Assembly (NCBI GenBank): GCA_028564675.1
Contig: JAOVVO010000040.1
Span: forward strand, 1 to 64,000
Direction of reading: 5' to 3'
DNA: 64,000 nucleotides
Origin: Onchocerca lupi
Lineage: Eukaryota > Nematoda > Chromadorea > Rhabditida > Onchocercidae
Part shown: positions 12,601 through 24,100 of the stretch, piece by piece
Layout: every line of letters begins with the position of its first letter
How positions within the stretch are numbered: position 1 is the stretch's first letter
Notes under the pieces: model-generated
Told to the model about the DNA's origin: nothing
What the model saw: only the letters and a program-made list of their open reading frames with translations
Database searches by the model: none
Translations under genes and position numbers: made by a program

Positions 12601-14401
12601 TGATGGAGACAGCGTGACATCTGTTCAGTGGGCTGATAAGGGTGACTTCCTGGCCGTTGGTACAAATAAAGGTATCACACAAATATGGGATGTTCATGCT
12701 CAGAAAAGGGTTTGTTGTTGTGTGTCCTTTTTTTGTTGGTTAGACTTCTTTGGTCTACAAAATCATTCTGGAACGATGGATTTTAGCTTCGGGAGCTCAC
12801 TGGACATTCATCGAGAATTGGCTGCTTAGCATGGAACATGGATCTGATTTGTTCGGGTTCTAGAGATCGCTTCATTATACAGAGAGATATCCGTCAACCA
12901 GCACAATATGCTGAACGAAGACTTAATGCACATCGGCAGGAAGTAAGAACATATTTACACTCTTACTTTTTTTTCACTTTTTAAGTCTTTGTTTAGTTGT
13001 TCGAGAAATTCTGGTCCTCATATTTCTGAATTTTAGGTATGTGGATTGAAATGGTCTCCAGATAGACAATATTTGGCATCAGGTGGCAATGATAATCAGG
13101 TTTTGGTATGGAGCTTGAGAAGAAATGATCCTTGTCAGGTTGGCTTGATTTTGATTGTGAATTAGCATATTTAAATAAACGATAGAAAGTGATTAATAAT
13201 TTTCATTTCGAGGGTTTTCGAGCATCAAAATATTTTTTCCTCATTCATTTTTGAATATTGGGTTTTATTTGTCTAGGTAATAAATTAATGTTACTACTTG
13301 TAAAATGAACATTATGACGTATCGCTTCATAATATGAAAAATTGTATTAAATAGTTTCTCATGTTTTTATTCAGGTATATACGGAGCATAATGCGGCAGT
13401 AAAGGCTCTCGCTTGGTCTCCACATCACCATGGTCTTCTCGTTTCTGGCGGTGGTACTGCCGATCGATGTCTTCGTTTTTGGAATACATTAACTGGCCAA
13501 TCCCTGCATTGTATCGATACTGGTAGTCAGGTACACATTTTGCATTCCTTTTCATCTCTATTCTTTTGCTTTCTTTAATGTATTGGATGAAGTACTTGAG
13601 AACTATTTCATTTTTTAAGTCATGGGATTCCCGAATTAACATTTTTTGTAATTTTGTGTATAAAATTTAGTCTTTATGCTTTACTTAGATTGATTTTACG
13701 ATCACATAAAACATAATCGTAAATCGAAGATGGTAGAAAGCAATTTGCTTAACGCATACATTTTGATTGTTTTTATTTATCCTGACCGGATTTTCAAGAT
13801 CTTTCTTACAAAGGTGTGTAATGTGGCATGGTCGAAACACAGTTCAGAGCTGGTGTCAACACATGGTTATTCATACAATCAGGTTATCATATGGAAATAC
13901 CCATCTTTGCAACCAGTTACGAAACTTACAGGACATCAGTACAGAGTGTTGTATTTGGTAAATATTATTTATCATTTAGATGAAATTCGGAGTAAGAAAT
14001 GGTTTGATATGGGCAGGAAGCAGAATAAGGCAGTTTCATCTTGTTTTTCGAGTTGCAAAAATCTAAGTATTATGCCCTTATTTTTTATTCCGCAAACTAT
14101 ACTTTTTTTTTTGTGGTGATGATATTTTACAAAATTTTTTATCATGTTCTTACACTGAATATAAAATGAGATGTAGCGCATTACAGTTAGTTTCATAGCG
14201 GCTGATAACCAATATCTATTAATCTGAATATTTTTAGAATTAACGTTTATTGTTTGCTTATTTTAGGCGATGTCTCCAGATGGTGAATCAATTGTGACAG
14301 GTGCTGGTGATGAAACTTTGCGTTTCTGGCATGTATTTAGCAAAGTTGGGCAACAAAAAGTTGTTCGTTCAAAGTTGAATTTGCTGTCGAGTATTCGTTA
14401 A
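9677..14401 (+). CDS. fzr-1: Fizzy-related/Cdh1, APC/C activator
   Basis: Eleven exons give a 518-residue WD40 protein: 9677-9751, 10190-10284, 11349-11568, 11865-12080, 12259-12381, 12575-12709, 12787-12942, 13037-13138, 13375-13530, 13814-13957, 14267-14401. All phases agree. Cdh1 activates the anaphase-promoting complex and selects D-box/KEN substrates in late mitosis and G1. Visible hallmarks are the C-box GDRYIPIR, the pre-propeller motif KVLDAPELQDDFYLDLVDWS, seven WD-type blades from about residue 215 (for example CLAWNMDLICSGSRDR and SPDGESIVTGAGDETLRFW) and the C-terminal Ile-Arg tail (LLSSIR) that docks on APC/C. SPRKPQRK and RTPTKYG look like CDK-type sites. It is more like Cdh1 than Cdc20 throughout. 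Intron 2 (10285-11348) carries a Helitron-derived fragment, and intron 4 has a tandem duplication. The start codon lies 19 bases after an unpaired acceptor at 9657. Confidence 0.96.
10545..11276 (-). mobile_element. Eroded non-autonomous Helitron fragment in fzr-1 intron 2
   Basis: This is related to the Helitron at 23730-26672. The left part shares GTTCGTTTGTTC and the following stretch. The middle shares CTGATCTCC, CTCATTTTGTTTATCT and TTTTGGCGG. The right part shares the ACAGGTGTGACAG and CGCGCCTATTCGAATGCAAC motifs. The minus-strand 5' end is intact at 11276: TCTATATAAATATAAA preceded by A. No Rep or helicase coding is left. The 3' terminal hairpin is not visible, so that end is eroded and the left boundary is approximate. 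Confidence 0.7.
12085..12205 (+). repeat. Tandem duplication of about 63 bp in fzr-1 intron 4
   Basis: The block beginning GATAGCATTTAACTGATTTA at 12085 recurs at 12148 with one or two changes and continues through TTTTCATGAAATATGCA in both copies. A weaker match follows (CATCCATG against CATCCACG). It is a recent local intron duplication. The first copy begins four bases into the intron (donor GTGA, then GATAGC). Confidence 0.8.
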
Positions 14402-14733
14402 ACTCGTGCTAATCTTGAAAGATTTTTCAGCTTCTTAGTTTTTTCCCGTTTCATAACATTTTTGAAGGCATTTTCTCTTTATTTTACAACGCAAACTATT
14501 TTTTCTATCATCATTCAAATCTGGTTCCCGGTTTGAAATGAAGTTTACTATGGTCAAGGTAGTCCCGTCATCCGTTCTGTCTTTCAAACCATTTTGCTTT
14601 CTGTTCTTTCATTTCAGAAAAAATTCCTTTGTAAATGGTAGCTATTAATTATTTTTATTGGCGATATAATGATTTGGATTGCAACATTTGTTAGTCTTCA
14701 TCCAATCATTTGGTTAAGTTATCCTATATTCGT

Positions 14734-14803
<70 letters not shown>

Positions 14804-17017
14804 ACAGTGAATCAGGTCGCCGAGAGATTTTAAAGTTCAAGAACTGAGTATTCAGCCTGATCAGACGTGATGATTCACTCATTTACAACGTATTTTCTCA
14901 TTTCTAGTCTAGAAACGATGCTTTTTGTTTAATCATTACCAATAATTACAATATTTCCATGTTAACTGAGCTTCTCAGGACTGATATGTGATAGTGTCCA
15001 GTGCGCAGTTGCTTTTTCATTATTTTATTGTCAATTGTTTTTATGTTCGCAAATTTTATTTTCTAAATTTGTATTGTTTACCTACCCGTAAGGCTATTAT
15101 GTTCTCATTTTTGGGCATAACTTTGTCTTCTGGAATTCTTTTATTTTTCAAACTTGACAGTTTTTTCAGGATTCTTATATGAGTGAAGTTATAAGTAGTG
15201 CCCAGATTAGCGAACAGTAAGCCATATGTTCAGTTATTTCTTAGTAATTTGTACTTTTTTCTAATGGTGTTTAATGTTTAATTTTAGATAAAACGCTTTG
15301 TTTAATAACTTTTGCAATAAATTTTTTTGCGATATACACTAAACTCAATAGAGTTGCTTGTAGTATTTTGTTTTTCTTTAATACTAGAGTAAACTGATAT
15401 ACTTGTGAGATTTTTCATTGATTGTTGCATATGATTTAGATCGTTAGAAATGTGGGCCCGTTAATTTCATTGCATTTGCTCATTTGATATCTTAATTTAA
15501 TTAGTTTTAAATTTTCATGACTGTGCTAAAATTGTTTCAAAGCTTTGCATTGGAAAAACGATCCGTTATTATTTATTGAGTTAATCAGTTCATTTCGTGG
15601 AGAATAATGGGTTTCCGCGTTTTGAAACATTTTGCGTCATAATTTTATCTATCATTTTGCAGTTAGCGATGTTTTCTAACACAGATACAAAATCCATACT
15701 CTTACAGTTATTCGTTTCTTATTAATTTGAAAATATTCATGAACAATCTCCTTCGGAATCATGCTTCGGAATGCTAGATTGCTACATAACATGGAATCAA
15801 ATGATCAGCATCCAAAATTCTTAGTCATCTGAATTATATGGAATAGCAAATAAATGAGCGAAGAATCTTTTCATCAACTTGTTTATGAAGTACAGTGAAA
15901 TTTTAGCAAAGTGCAATGAAAACAGTGGTGGGGATTATCTTTATCTTATGACAATAATTACGGTATGTACGATTATGGTACTGTACATTAATAATAGTAC
16001 TTGAGTTGATTAAGTATCCTGCACAATCAAATTCGTTTTCTATGTGGTAATTGGATATGATTAATTGTCTCATCTATAAAACAATGGCAGGCTTGCTAGG
16101 TTCGATCAGTTATAGTATTTGAATGGTCCTGCATTTTTATCTCTTTCCCTCCATAAATTCTTTTTGATAAAATGATATGAATGGACTTTCATATGTAAGT
16201 GAAATGAATAAACTGCTATAGGTTAATAAATAGATGTCATATAACCAAGGTATTCTTTAGATAATTAGTATTTATTATTGGAAATGATGCAAAAAACGAT
16301 GGCTTTTCTACTGCTAATTTGTTCTTTTAATACTCATAACTTCAATTGTTATAGTAATGATATTATATCGATGAAACATCGCATTGATATTTCTTTTGTT
16401 GCGAACTACGGAGTGATTCTTGGATTTTTCATAGATTCATGTAAGGTAACTTTTGAAGATCTGAGAAAACTAATAAAAAAATCTATCTGATGATACTTGA
16501 TGATAGTGCGCACTCATCGATTGATCATAAATACAAAGAGCTCGAGTACCAACAAAGGGATCAGATCAATGATAACAGCATCCAGGTGTCAATTGACTAT
16601 GATGCTCAAAAATAAATAAGCATTATTACATGCAGCTAAACTTGGAAATATTATGTAGTCCTTTATCATAACATTAGGTTGTAGCTTATCCCTGAAGGGG
16701 ACAAAGTTGAGCTGTCGTTACTTCTGGCTGTCATCTTCAGACGTAATTTCTGAATTATAAGTTAAATTTCTTAAAATTTATGAATTTTATTTAACATAAC
16801 TTGCAACAACAAATTATATATATATATAATGAATTAATTTATTAGTAGGGAGTATTTGAGAATAGCTAAAAATGAGTATTAATATATTATATATTAGAAT
16901 AGAACTGAAATTAAATTGCATATATATATATAAATTTGTACTAATTTTTCTAATTTAGATTTGACGTGATGTATTTGATTAGACAGAGAACATTGGAGTA
17001 ACAAAGGTTTGCAAATT
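14402..17017. other. Intergenic, between convergent fzr-1 and the 17018 gene
   Basis: It holds the fzr-1 3' flank, a 63-base T tract (14735-14797) and TA-dinucleotide runs near 16805-16830 and 16920-16932. Short open frames (14988-15182, 16278-16490) show no splice structure or family motif. I see no gene. Confidence 0.5.
14735..14797. repeat. 63-base poly-T tract
   Basis: An uninterrupted run of T about 330 bases past the fzr-1 stop, ending at ATTTACACAG. It is the longest homopolymer in the window. Shorter T runs of 20 to 31 occur near 18847, 40336, 47573 and 48448. Length is probably unreliable in the assembly. Confidence 0.9.
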
Positions 17018-19038
17018 TCACAAATTTGTTTGCACTGGAGGACGACGAGCAATGAATGCTTGCTTGAATTGTGGTTCTACGAAGATGGCTGATGAAGTTT
17101 TGTCATAATTCAAATTTGAATTGCTTACGGATACAGTTTGAGTAACACTATCCACCATGATATTTGGTTTATTCGTATAGAACAGTAGTATAAGTTCCAT
17201 TAGCAAAATGCAAAAAGAAAGACCGGCGAAGATCTAAAAAAAAAAGTGCATATATTCTTTCGTTTCTAAAAGAAAAACGACATTTGCAAAATGCTCGATG
17301 CAGTCAATGATATAATATACTAATTTTTATTTGAATATATAAACGATAACTAACCATTGCAATGGTAAATGATGGTGAATTGTAGAGTACGAAACAATTC
17401 TCTACGAACAAATTGATGCATACCCGTATGCCAAGAGCAAAAAATATCATAGCCAATAAAGAAAAGAACATTGGTATCGCCACCATTGCCATTTTCTGTG
17501 AAATCAATCTTGAATTAGATTTTCTTATACTTTTTCTGTTTTCTTCCTTATTAAACACTTAGATTTAATCATTAATTAACATCTGACAAATTATCAAAAA
17601 AAAATTTTTTTTGTTCCCTTCGTCTTTATTGGTGTTTACAATTGATTTGTCTCATCAAGTAATTGAAATCTATGTGTCAAATTCTTGAAAAAAAGTGATG
17701 ATCGAAAATTTTCGCTACAATAAAATGTAAAAATCTAGTTAAAGTATTTAAAAATAAAAAAAACTTATTAAATTTAGGAAAACTGACTGAAAGAAAATTA
17801 GCCATATAAAGAAAAGCCATGAAATCAGGATAGTATTAAAACTGAAAGTGTCAAAATAAAAATGAAAAAAAAGGAAAAAATGCAGTTTTGAGAAAAGAAA
17901 AGTAAAAGAAGTACAGTTTTGTTAAATGGAACACTAATCCGAATATGATGACCATTGACATAAGATCTCTCATACTGCTGGGATTATTTCAATGGTCATC
18001 ATATCCATTTTCTATTTCTCTGATAGTCTTTGGTATTTATTTAAATATTTCTGATATTAAAAGCATTGCGAAATTTGTAAGCTTCGAATAGAATTGTATT
18101 ATCTACACATTCAATATGGCATTTATGATATTATTAACTTTATACATTTAGCAAAGCGCTCGAGCTAATCTAGAGTTGGGTTTCAAATAGCTCTCTTGGA
18201 TTTTCATGTATCGAACAAAGCATAGCATACGAATCACCATGGGAATCACGATGCTTTACGGAAACAACGTCGCTATCTCGGGCTAAACTGATTTCAGGGA
18301 GTCCGTTCCTTAACCAGGAAAAAGATTCAGGCTCGAGCTTTCCTCAATGTTTCCGAGTTCATTTATGTTACCGCGTTAAATCCTCATGATAAACATTTTT
18401 TCTCCGACTCCTCTACACAATCCATTGAGAAGAGTAGTGAATTAAAAGTTCCGCCTTGTTGTCAATCCTTTGCTAATAACTTAATGAAATCAGTCAGAAA
18501 TAAATTTGTCTTCATCTATGGCCTCTTAGCAAAATTTACATCAGAAATAAACTTATCTTCACCAATGGCTTCTTAACAAAACTTACCATTGCATGCGATT
18601 GAAATATCTCATTTGTTGAGAATTTTAAAGGTTGAATAATAATGCAAACTATAGAAAATAAAGCAAGAAGCGCAGAAAGAAATCCGAGCGCTGGAATAGT
18701 ATAGTAGTACCATAAATGGTCCGTCAAACAGGATATCGCAGAGATGATTATACTTAACTTGAAAAACAGATAATTATTTGATAAAATGAAGTAAATAAGT
18801 ACTGAGAGAAAAATTGCCTTCGAATACCTTTTAAACTTAAGAATTGACCTCTGTTTTTTTTTTTTTTTTTTTTTTTTATTATTATTATTAATATATGACT
18901 TTGATTTAAGAGAGTATTGCAAAAAGAAAACATAAATTAGACAGCAGGAGATTGGAATATTTGAAAACTTACCATAGCCAAAATCCGGAAAATTAAAGAG
19001 ATTTTGGAAGAATATCGAGGAAAAGTTGATGCTTGCAT
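17018..19038 (-). CDS. Small four-helix membrane protein (MARVEL/claudin-like topology)
   Basis: Four in-phase exons, 19038-18973, 18757-18587, 17495-17355 and 17233-17018, encode 197 residues. It starts MQASTFPRYSSKISLIF and has four hydrophobic segments: about residues 12-34 (IFRILAMLSIIISAISCL), 45-67 (IPALGFLSALLALFSIVCII), 83-105 (AIPMFFSLLAMIFFALGI) and 119-146 (TIAMIFAGLSFCILLMEL). A hydrophilic tail of about 50 residues follows, ending RRPPVQTNL. Positively charged residues flank the first helix, and intron phases are all zero. The arrangement resembles MARVEL, PMP22 or claudin-like tetraspan proteins, but no diagnostic motif was recognised, so the family is inferred from topology only. 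The start was chosen because this ATG frame is the one that splices in phase and gives a typical RILAM helix start. Expected at a cell or vesicle membrane. Confidence 0.72.
17943..18004. repeat. Perfect 16-bp inverted repeat with 30-base loop
   Basis: ATATGATGACCATTGA at 17943-17958 is exactly complementary to TCAATGGTCATCATAT at 17989-18004. It lies in the second intron of the 17018-19038 gene. It could be a hairpin RNA, a MITE remnant or chance; there is no coding here. Confidence 0.75.
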
Positions 19039-21196
19039 ATTTCACCAGAATGAGCAAAAATGGTCTTCTTGAAAAATAAACGATTTTTATTGATCGTTAT
19101 GTTTCTCTTATTTAGCTTTTTCATACATCTATTCCATGTTTACCTTTCTATACCTCTCCAATTATTCGATCAAAGACATGTTGTCATCCAACTATCAATA
19201 AACAAAAAAATATTTATAAATTCGCATCAATATCATAAATTATGATATAACATATTTTATAACAATTAAAAGCTATCTTTGTCTTTCATACTGAAAGTTT
19301 TTAAATTTGCACAAAAAATTTGTCATACATCAAGTCGTTTAAATAATGCAGGTAATTATGAGTTTCCCAATCAAAGCAAACACTCTATCAAAATTTTTAG
19401 ATTTTATCGTTAATGGAACAGTATCTGCTAAACTTGATAAGTGGATTTTTGACTACTGAATAATGAAATAAGCTACTGTCGTACATATTTTGTACCATTT
19501 ACTATTAAAAAAATGCATCAGTCATTGCTATATTCTTCTGTATCTTGTAAGAGTAATGAGAGCTTGCAAATTCCATAACTTGCAAGATTGATGAGGAAGA
19601 AATACGGCGTAAAATTTTGCTACTCGAAAAATAAATTTTATTAAACCTTATGTTAAACGTCTCAATAAATTAACCTCGCAAGACGAGATATCGCGATACG
19701 ATCCCCGAGATCTCATACATCCATCGTTATCATCTTTCATGTCACTCTGGAAGAAGAGATTTGTTATTCATTTATTTGTTCATCAATGTTCTAATTCTTG
19801 TAATTGGTGATCCGGATGGATTAACATATTGAGTTCTGGACTAAGTCAAAAAAGGCTGCGAAAAAATCGGCAATCTTCATTTTTCAAATTTTGTTCTGAT
19901 GATTGTTCGACACTATTGCTTTTCTCGCACTCATGACAATCATCTTTTCTCGAGTTGACGATTACATCAAGTGTATTCTTTATATCATTTATTAAGTATC
20001 AAAGTTCATTAAATGATGCATAATTCGGAGCATAACTCTTCTTTTTGTTACTAATATAGCCTATCGTAATTCTCATGATGAGGTTATTATAATTCTTTTC
20101 TTTTTTTTTTGTTAATATGCTATAGCTATCGTTTGAAAACATTTGTGTTTGAAATTTTATGTTTGCTTTTTATAACGGAACCTAACGTCAATTTCGATAT
20201 CAATAGCTTTTTTATGTAACTTTTTCTTTGCATCTCGATTTTGCTGCTACATTTTATTGATATTCGATTGAAAGCCAGCTTTTGCCAGAATTTCAGCTAT
20301 TTCTCTTTTTTTTCGTTTCCTCTTTTCTCTGTTAGGCTTTTCGTCTGTTCTAAAACATCGGAGAAAATATGTACTTGTTTAGAGGATTTTATTGGAACAA
20401 AAAATTTATGCACGAGAAAACATATATGCAATCAAATATGGGTCTTAATCTGATTACTGATATTGCTTTGCAATGCTCATTTTCCTTTCTTATCCTTACA
20501 TACTTTCTTTCAGTTGTCACTGATTGACTTCAATAATTTTGAGTACTAATACCACATGGTATTCCTGATTACTGTCAGATCCAATTTTTCTATACGTCGT
20601 TTTATCTGTTAGTTATATAACTTCATATGAAATCTAATCGTAAGACTATGTTACTAGTATTCTTCATCACTCTTGATTTGCTGGTTCAGATATACTCCAG
20701 CAATAAATTTTCGTAGTCTGTTTGTTTGATCGAACTTTGCTATTTCGAAACTTTCACTTTTTCAATACCGCAGTAACCTTCCCCATGTATATGGCTTCAT
20801 ACATTATGATGGATGTGCTGTACAGTTTCTTCATTAGTACTGTTATTCTGCTGCTTATATTTTCTGTTTGGCCGAAAAAAAAAGTTCGCAGTAATAAGTC
20901 TCCGAAATATTTTTTTTTTTAAATTAGGTGATACTCAGTGAAATGTGCAAGAAATGAATGAGAAGATATACAGTACATACACCATACATACACATATATA
21001 CATATACACATGCAGCATACGTAGCAGAGAAAAGTTTGATAACATTTTTCAATTTGTGTTGTTAGAAGAACAGATGTGCAAATGAATTTTATAAAAGCGC
21101 GGAACACTGAGGATAGAGAGCAGTTTGTTTTGTATCAGTGTTGTTTTGTCTGTTGCGATTTTCAGTGTGAAATTGTCATAATTTTCAAACGACGTG
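19039..21196. other. Intergenic between divergent genes, promoter region presumed
   Basis: Non-coding sequence between the minus-strand four-helix protein and the plus-strand SLC3 gene. It must contain both promoters. TA/CA-rich low-complexity sequence lies at about 20975-21015. A TTTTCAG site at 21165 precedes the SLC3 start. No other element was recognised. Confidence 0.45.
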
Positions 21197-24100
21197 ATGG
21201 AAGATAACCTTTTGCCAGGTCCGCAAGGAAAGATACCCAAAATGTATGAAGTGGATAAAGAACGGCATACCGAAAGCTATATTACTGCAATTCGTGGACA
21301 ATACAATAAGGTTTAAATTATATTTTTTCTTCTGCTCGATTAAACTAATAATTAGCGTCAAACTTCTCTTAATTCTTAATCTAACAGAAAGTTGAAAGAG
21401 TAACTCTAAATCGAAATCATATAAATAGTTCTGTCTTATGCTTATCAAGTTAAAACTTCCCGCTATATCTGATTTGGTCATTGAGACCATAGATTTGAGT
21501 TATGTGGGGATTATTTTTGGTTTGATCTCTTTGTGAAAAATAAAAAGAGAAAACTTGCGTGCACGATATATTGAAATGTGAAATAGAACGTAATTTTGTA
21601 TGAGAATATATTAGGATCTTAATAAATTGTTTCTTCATTAATTTATATCCCTAGAAGTTGGGAAATATTTTTATTTGAATATATCATTTCTTCATACTAA
21701 TCGATGCAGAACATAAAAACGATTCCTGTGGATGATAAAGATGCCTATCAGTTGCGTGCTTTTTCACCCCTTCTTAAAGATGAGCCGACGGAACCAATAG
21801 AGAAATTTAAGTACACTATTGCAGAATTGGAACGCTATAGAAACGACCCTTTTTGGAAAACGTTGAGGTTATCATTTCTTTTCGAACTGAAGCTATCTTG
21901 TGATATTTTATTTTAATGATTTTAAATAATCTTCAAACCCTCCATATTGTTTTCGTTTTGATTACTTGATCTGAATATTCCTCTCTGTTAGGAATATTCT
22001 TAAATGTCTTTAAATTGTCTCATCTGAATGCGCTAATAACTATTACCTACTACTAGAAGTATTTTTAGAATTTATAATTTATAGAAATGATCTCTCTAAA
22101 CCTTTTATCATTTGTTGTTTAAAATTTGGGAATTCTAATCGGCAGATGGATCAGAATATGATCTGGCTGCTGATATTGCAGGCTTTTTTTGTACCTCAAG
22201 TAATTGTTTCCATCTTTCATAACATTCCCACAATCACTGATAAATTGCTGACTGACATTTTCTTTGTGTCACTTCTTTTTCAAATCTTGAAATTACTTTT
22301 AATAACAAGAAACAAAAAATTATTTTAAATTTTTTGTTCAGGAATTTGTTATAAAATAAATCTAAATCTATCATAGATGGCTACTGTTTATCTTGTTTTG
22401 GTTATTATGGATTTTGATGTTTCTGATTGCTATTCTTATCGTCATTCTCAGTCCAAGTTGTGTCCCAAAAATGGTTCCAAATTGGTGGCAAAATGCTATA
22501 GCATATCAGGTAAATAATTTTTAATTTTTACACATATTTTTTTCTTGAAAAATTATCCATTCTATATTTCATAAAACATATCTTTAATGGTATTACTCAG
22601 TTCCAGAATTGAATAACCGAAGTTAATGATATTTCTAATATTGATATTGCGGTGGAGTAAATTGCTTCCAAGTTTTTTTTTTTTCTTAAGATTTGGACAC
22701 CATCGTTTCAAGATTCGGATGGGAACGGTGTTGGTGATTTCATTGGTCTTATCAGTCGTCTCGAGAATTTGCGACGTTTGGGTGTCCAGGTTATATGGCT
22801 GAATCCCTTCCTACTTTCTGATGATTTCAATGATGCAATTCAAGATCATTTAGTGATTGATTCAAAATTAGGTATAAATGATGATGCTTACAGATTGATC
22901 GATGTCATTCACGATAAAGGTCGGTATTGCAATTATGCTTATTAATTTTTTTGCTATGTAGAAAAGTTGAGTAAATTTATGGATAAAATCGACAAAATGC
23001 AACATAACAAAATAAAAAATACTTAGTGTTATTGTAGAAATGAAAGTTGTGATAAACTTACCAGTGAGTACTACATCAAGAAACCACGACTGGTATCGTC
23101 GAAGTTCGCAAGCAACTTTAGAAGAATACGCTAATTTTTCGGATTATTATCATTGGAGGAAATCTGAAAAAGACAGTCCTTTCATGTCGAAGGATAAAAA
23201 TATCTCTTATATGCATTACGAAAATCGATCTGATTGGCCTATTCTAAATTGGCAGAGTGGTTCTGTTCATCAGAATATGTTTGTAAGTTTTACTGCTATG
23301 ATTTAAGATCAAGTTTATTATTAGATATGAGATTTAAGTCAAGTTATATTACATCAGTACTCTAAGAGCTTTTTTCTTTTCACAACTACTGTTTCATTTT
23401 TCGATATTAAATTTCTATACTTCCTCTCTAATTATATGTGTATCGCGTGCTACATAGTTGAGAATAGTGAGAAGATAAAGATAAAAAATCTGAGAGAACT
23501 GGAACATTATGTATTTTTTTTTTAGTTAATCTATTTGTAGAATATAATGTCATATTGGATAGATAAACATATCGATGGTTTTTATCTGAGTGGGATCGAA
23601 TATCTTGCCCGCATTAAATCCGGAACTGTAGCGGTTTGTTTGTATTTTTTTTTTTTTCAAACGCCGTATTTGGAGAAGGAGCAATTCTGAAAAAAGTCGA
23701 AGCACTCAAGTTTCAAGTCTTATTTTGAATTAGCTGTATCCGCCACGCTCCGCGTGGTCGATCCAGCTAGTCTATCCATATAAATAAAAGTGTAAATTTT
23801 CGTTTGTTCAAAATCTTAAATCTCCGAAATTTTTTAAATACGCGCCTTTGAAATTTTGACACAACGTTGTATTGAATACACGCATGTTTTTATATGCTTT
23901 TTATATACACGCATTGCTATAGCCCAGACTGGTTAAGTGAAAAAAAAAAAAAGAAGAAAGCGCACGTTTCTAATATGTTTAACTTCACAATTACTTGTGG
24001 GTATACAGTATTTTTTGTTGTTCCATTGTGTGCGTAGACATAGAGATCGTCTGGTTTGCCGACTCTAGAACATGCAATATATAATTGTTCATGTGAGCGA

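Noticed and set aside
15964..16010. Small palindromic patch (GGTACTGTAC, AATAATAGTAC)
   Set aside because: Arms are too short and imperfect to separate from chance in AT-rich DNA.
16278..16490. Small ORF with signal-peptide-like start (MAFLLLICSF)
   Set aside because: AT-rich hydrophobic frames are common by chance here. No gene structure or downstream exon was seen.
18536..19057. 173-codon minus-strand frame as a single exon
   Set aside because: It reads through two introns and a T/A run. The spliced four-exon model starting at 19038 in another frame explains the sequence better.
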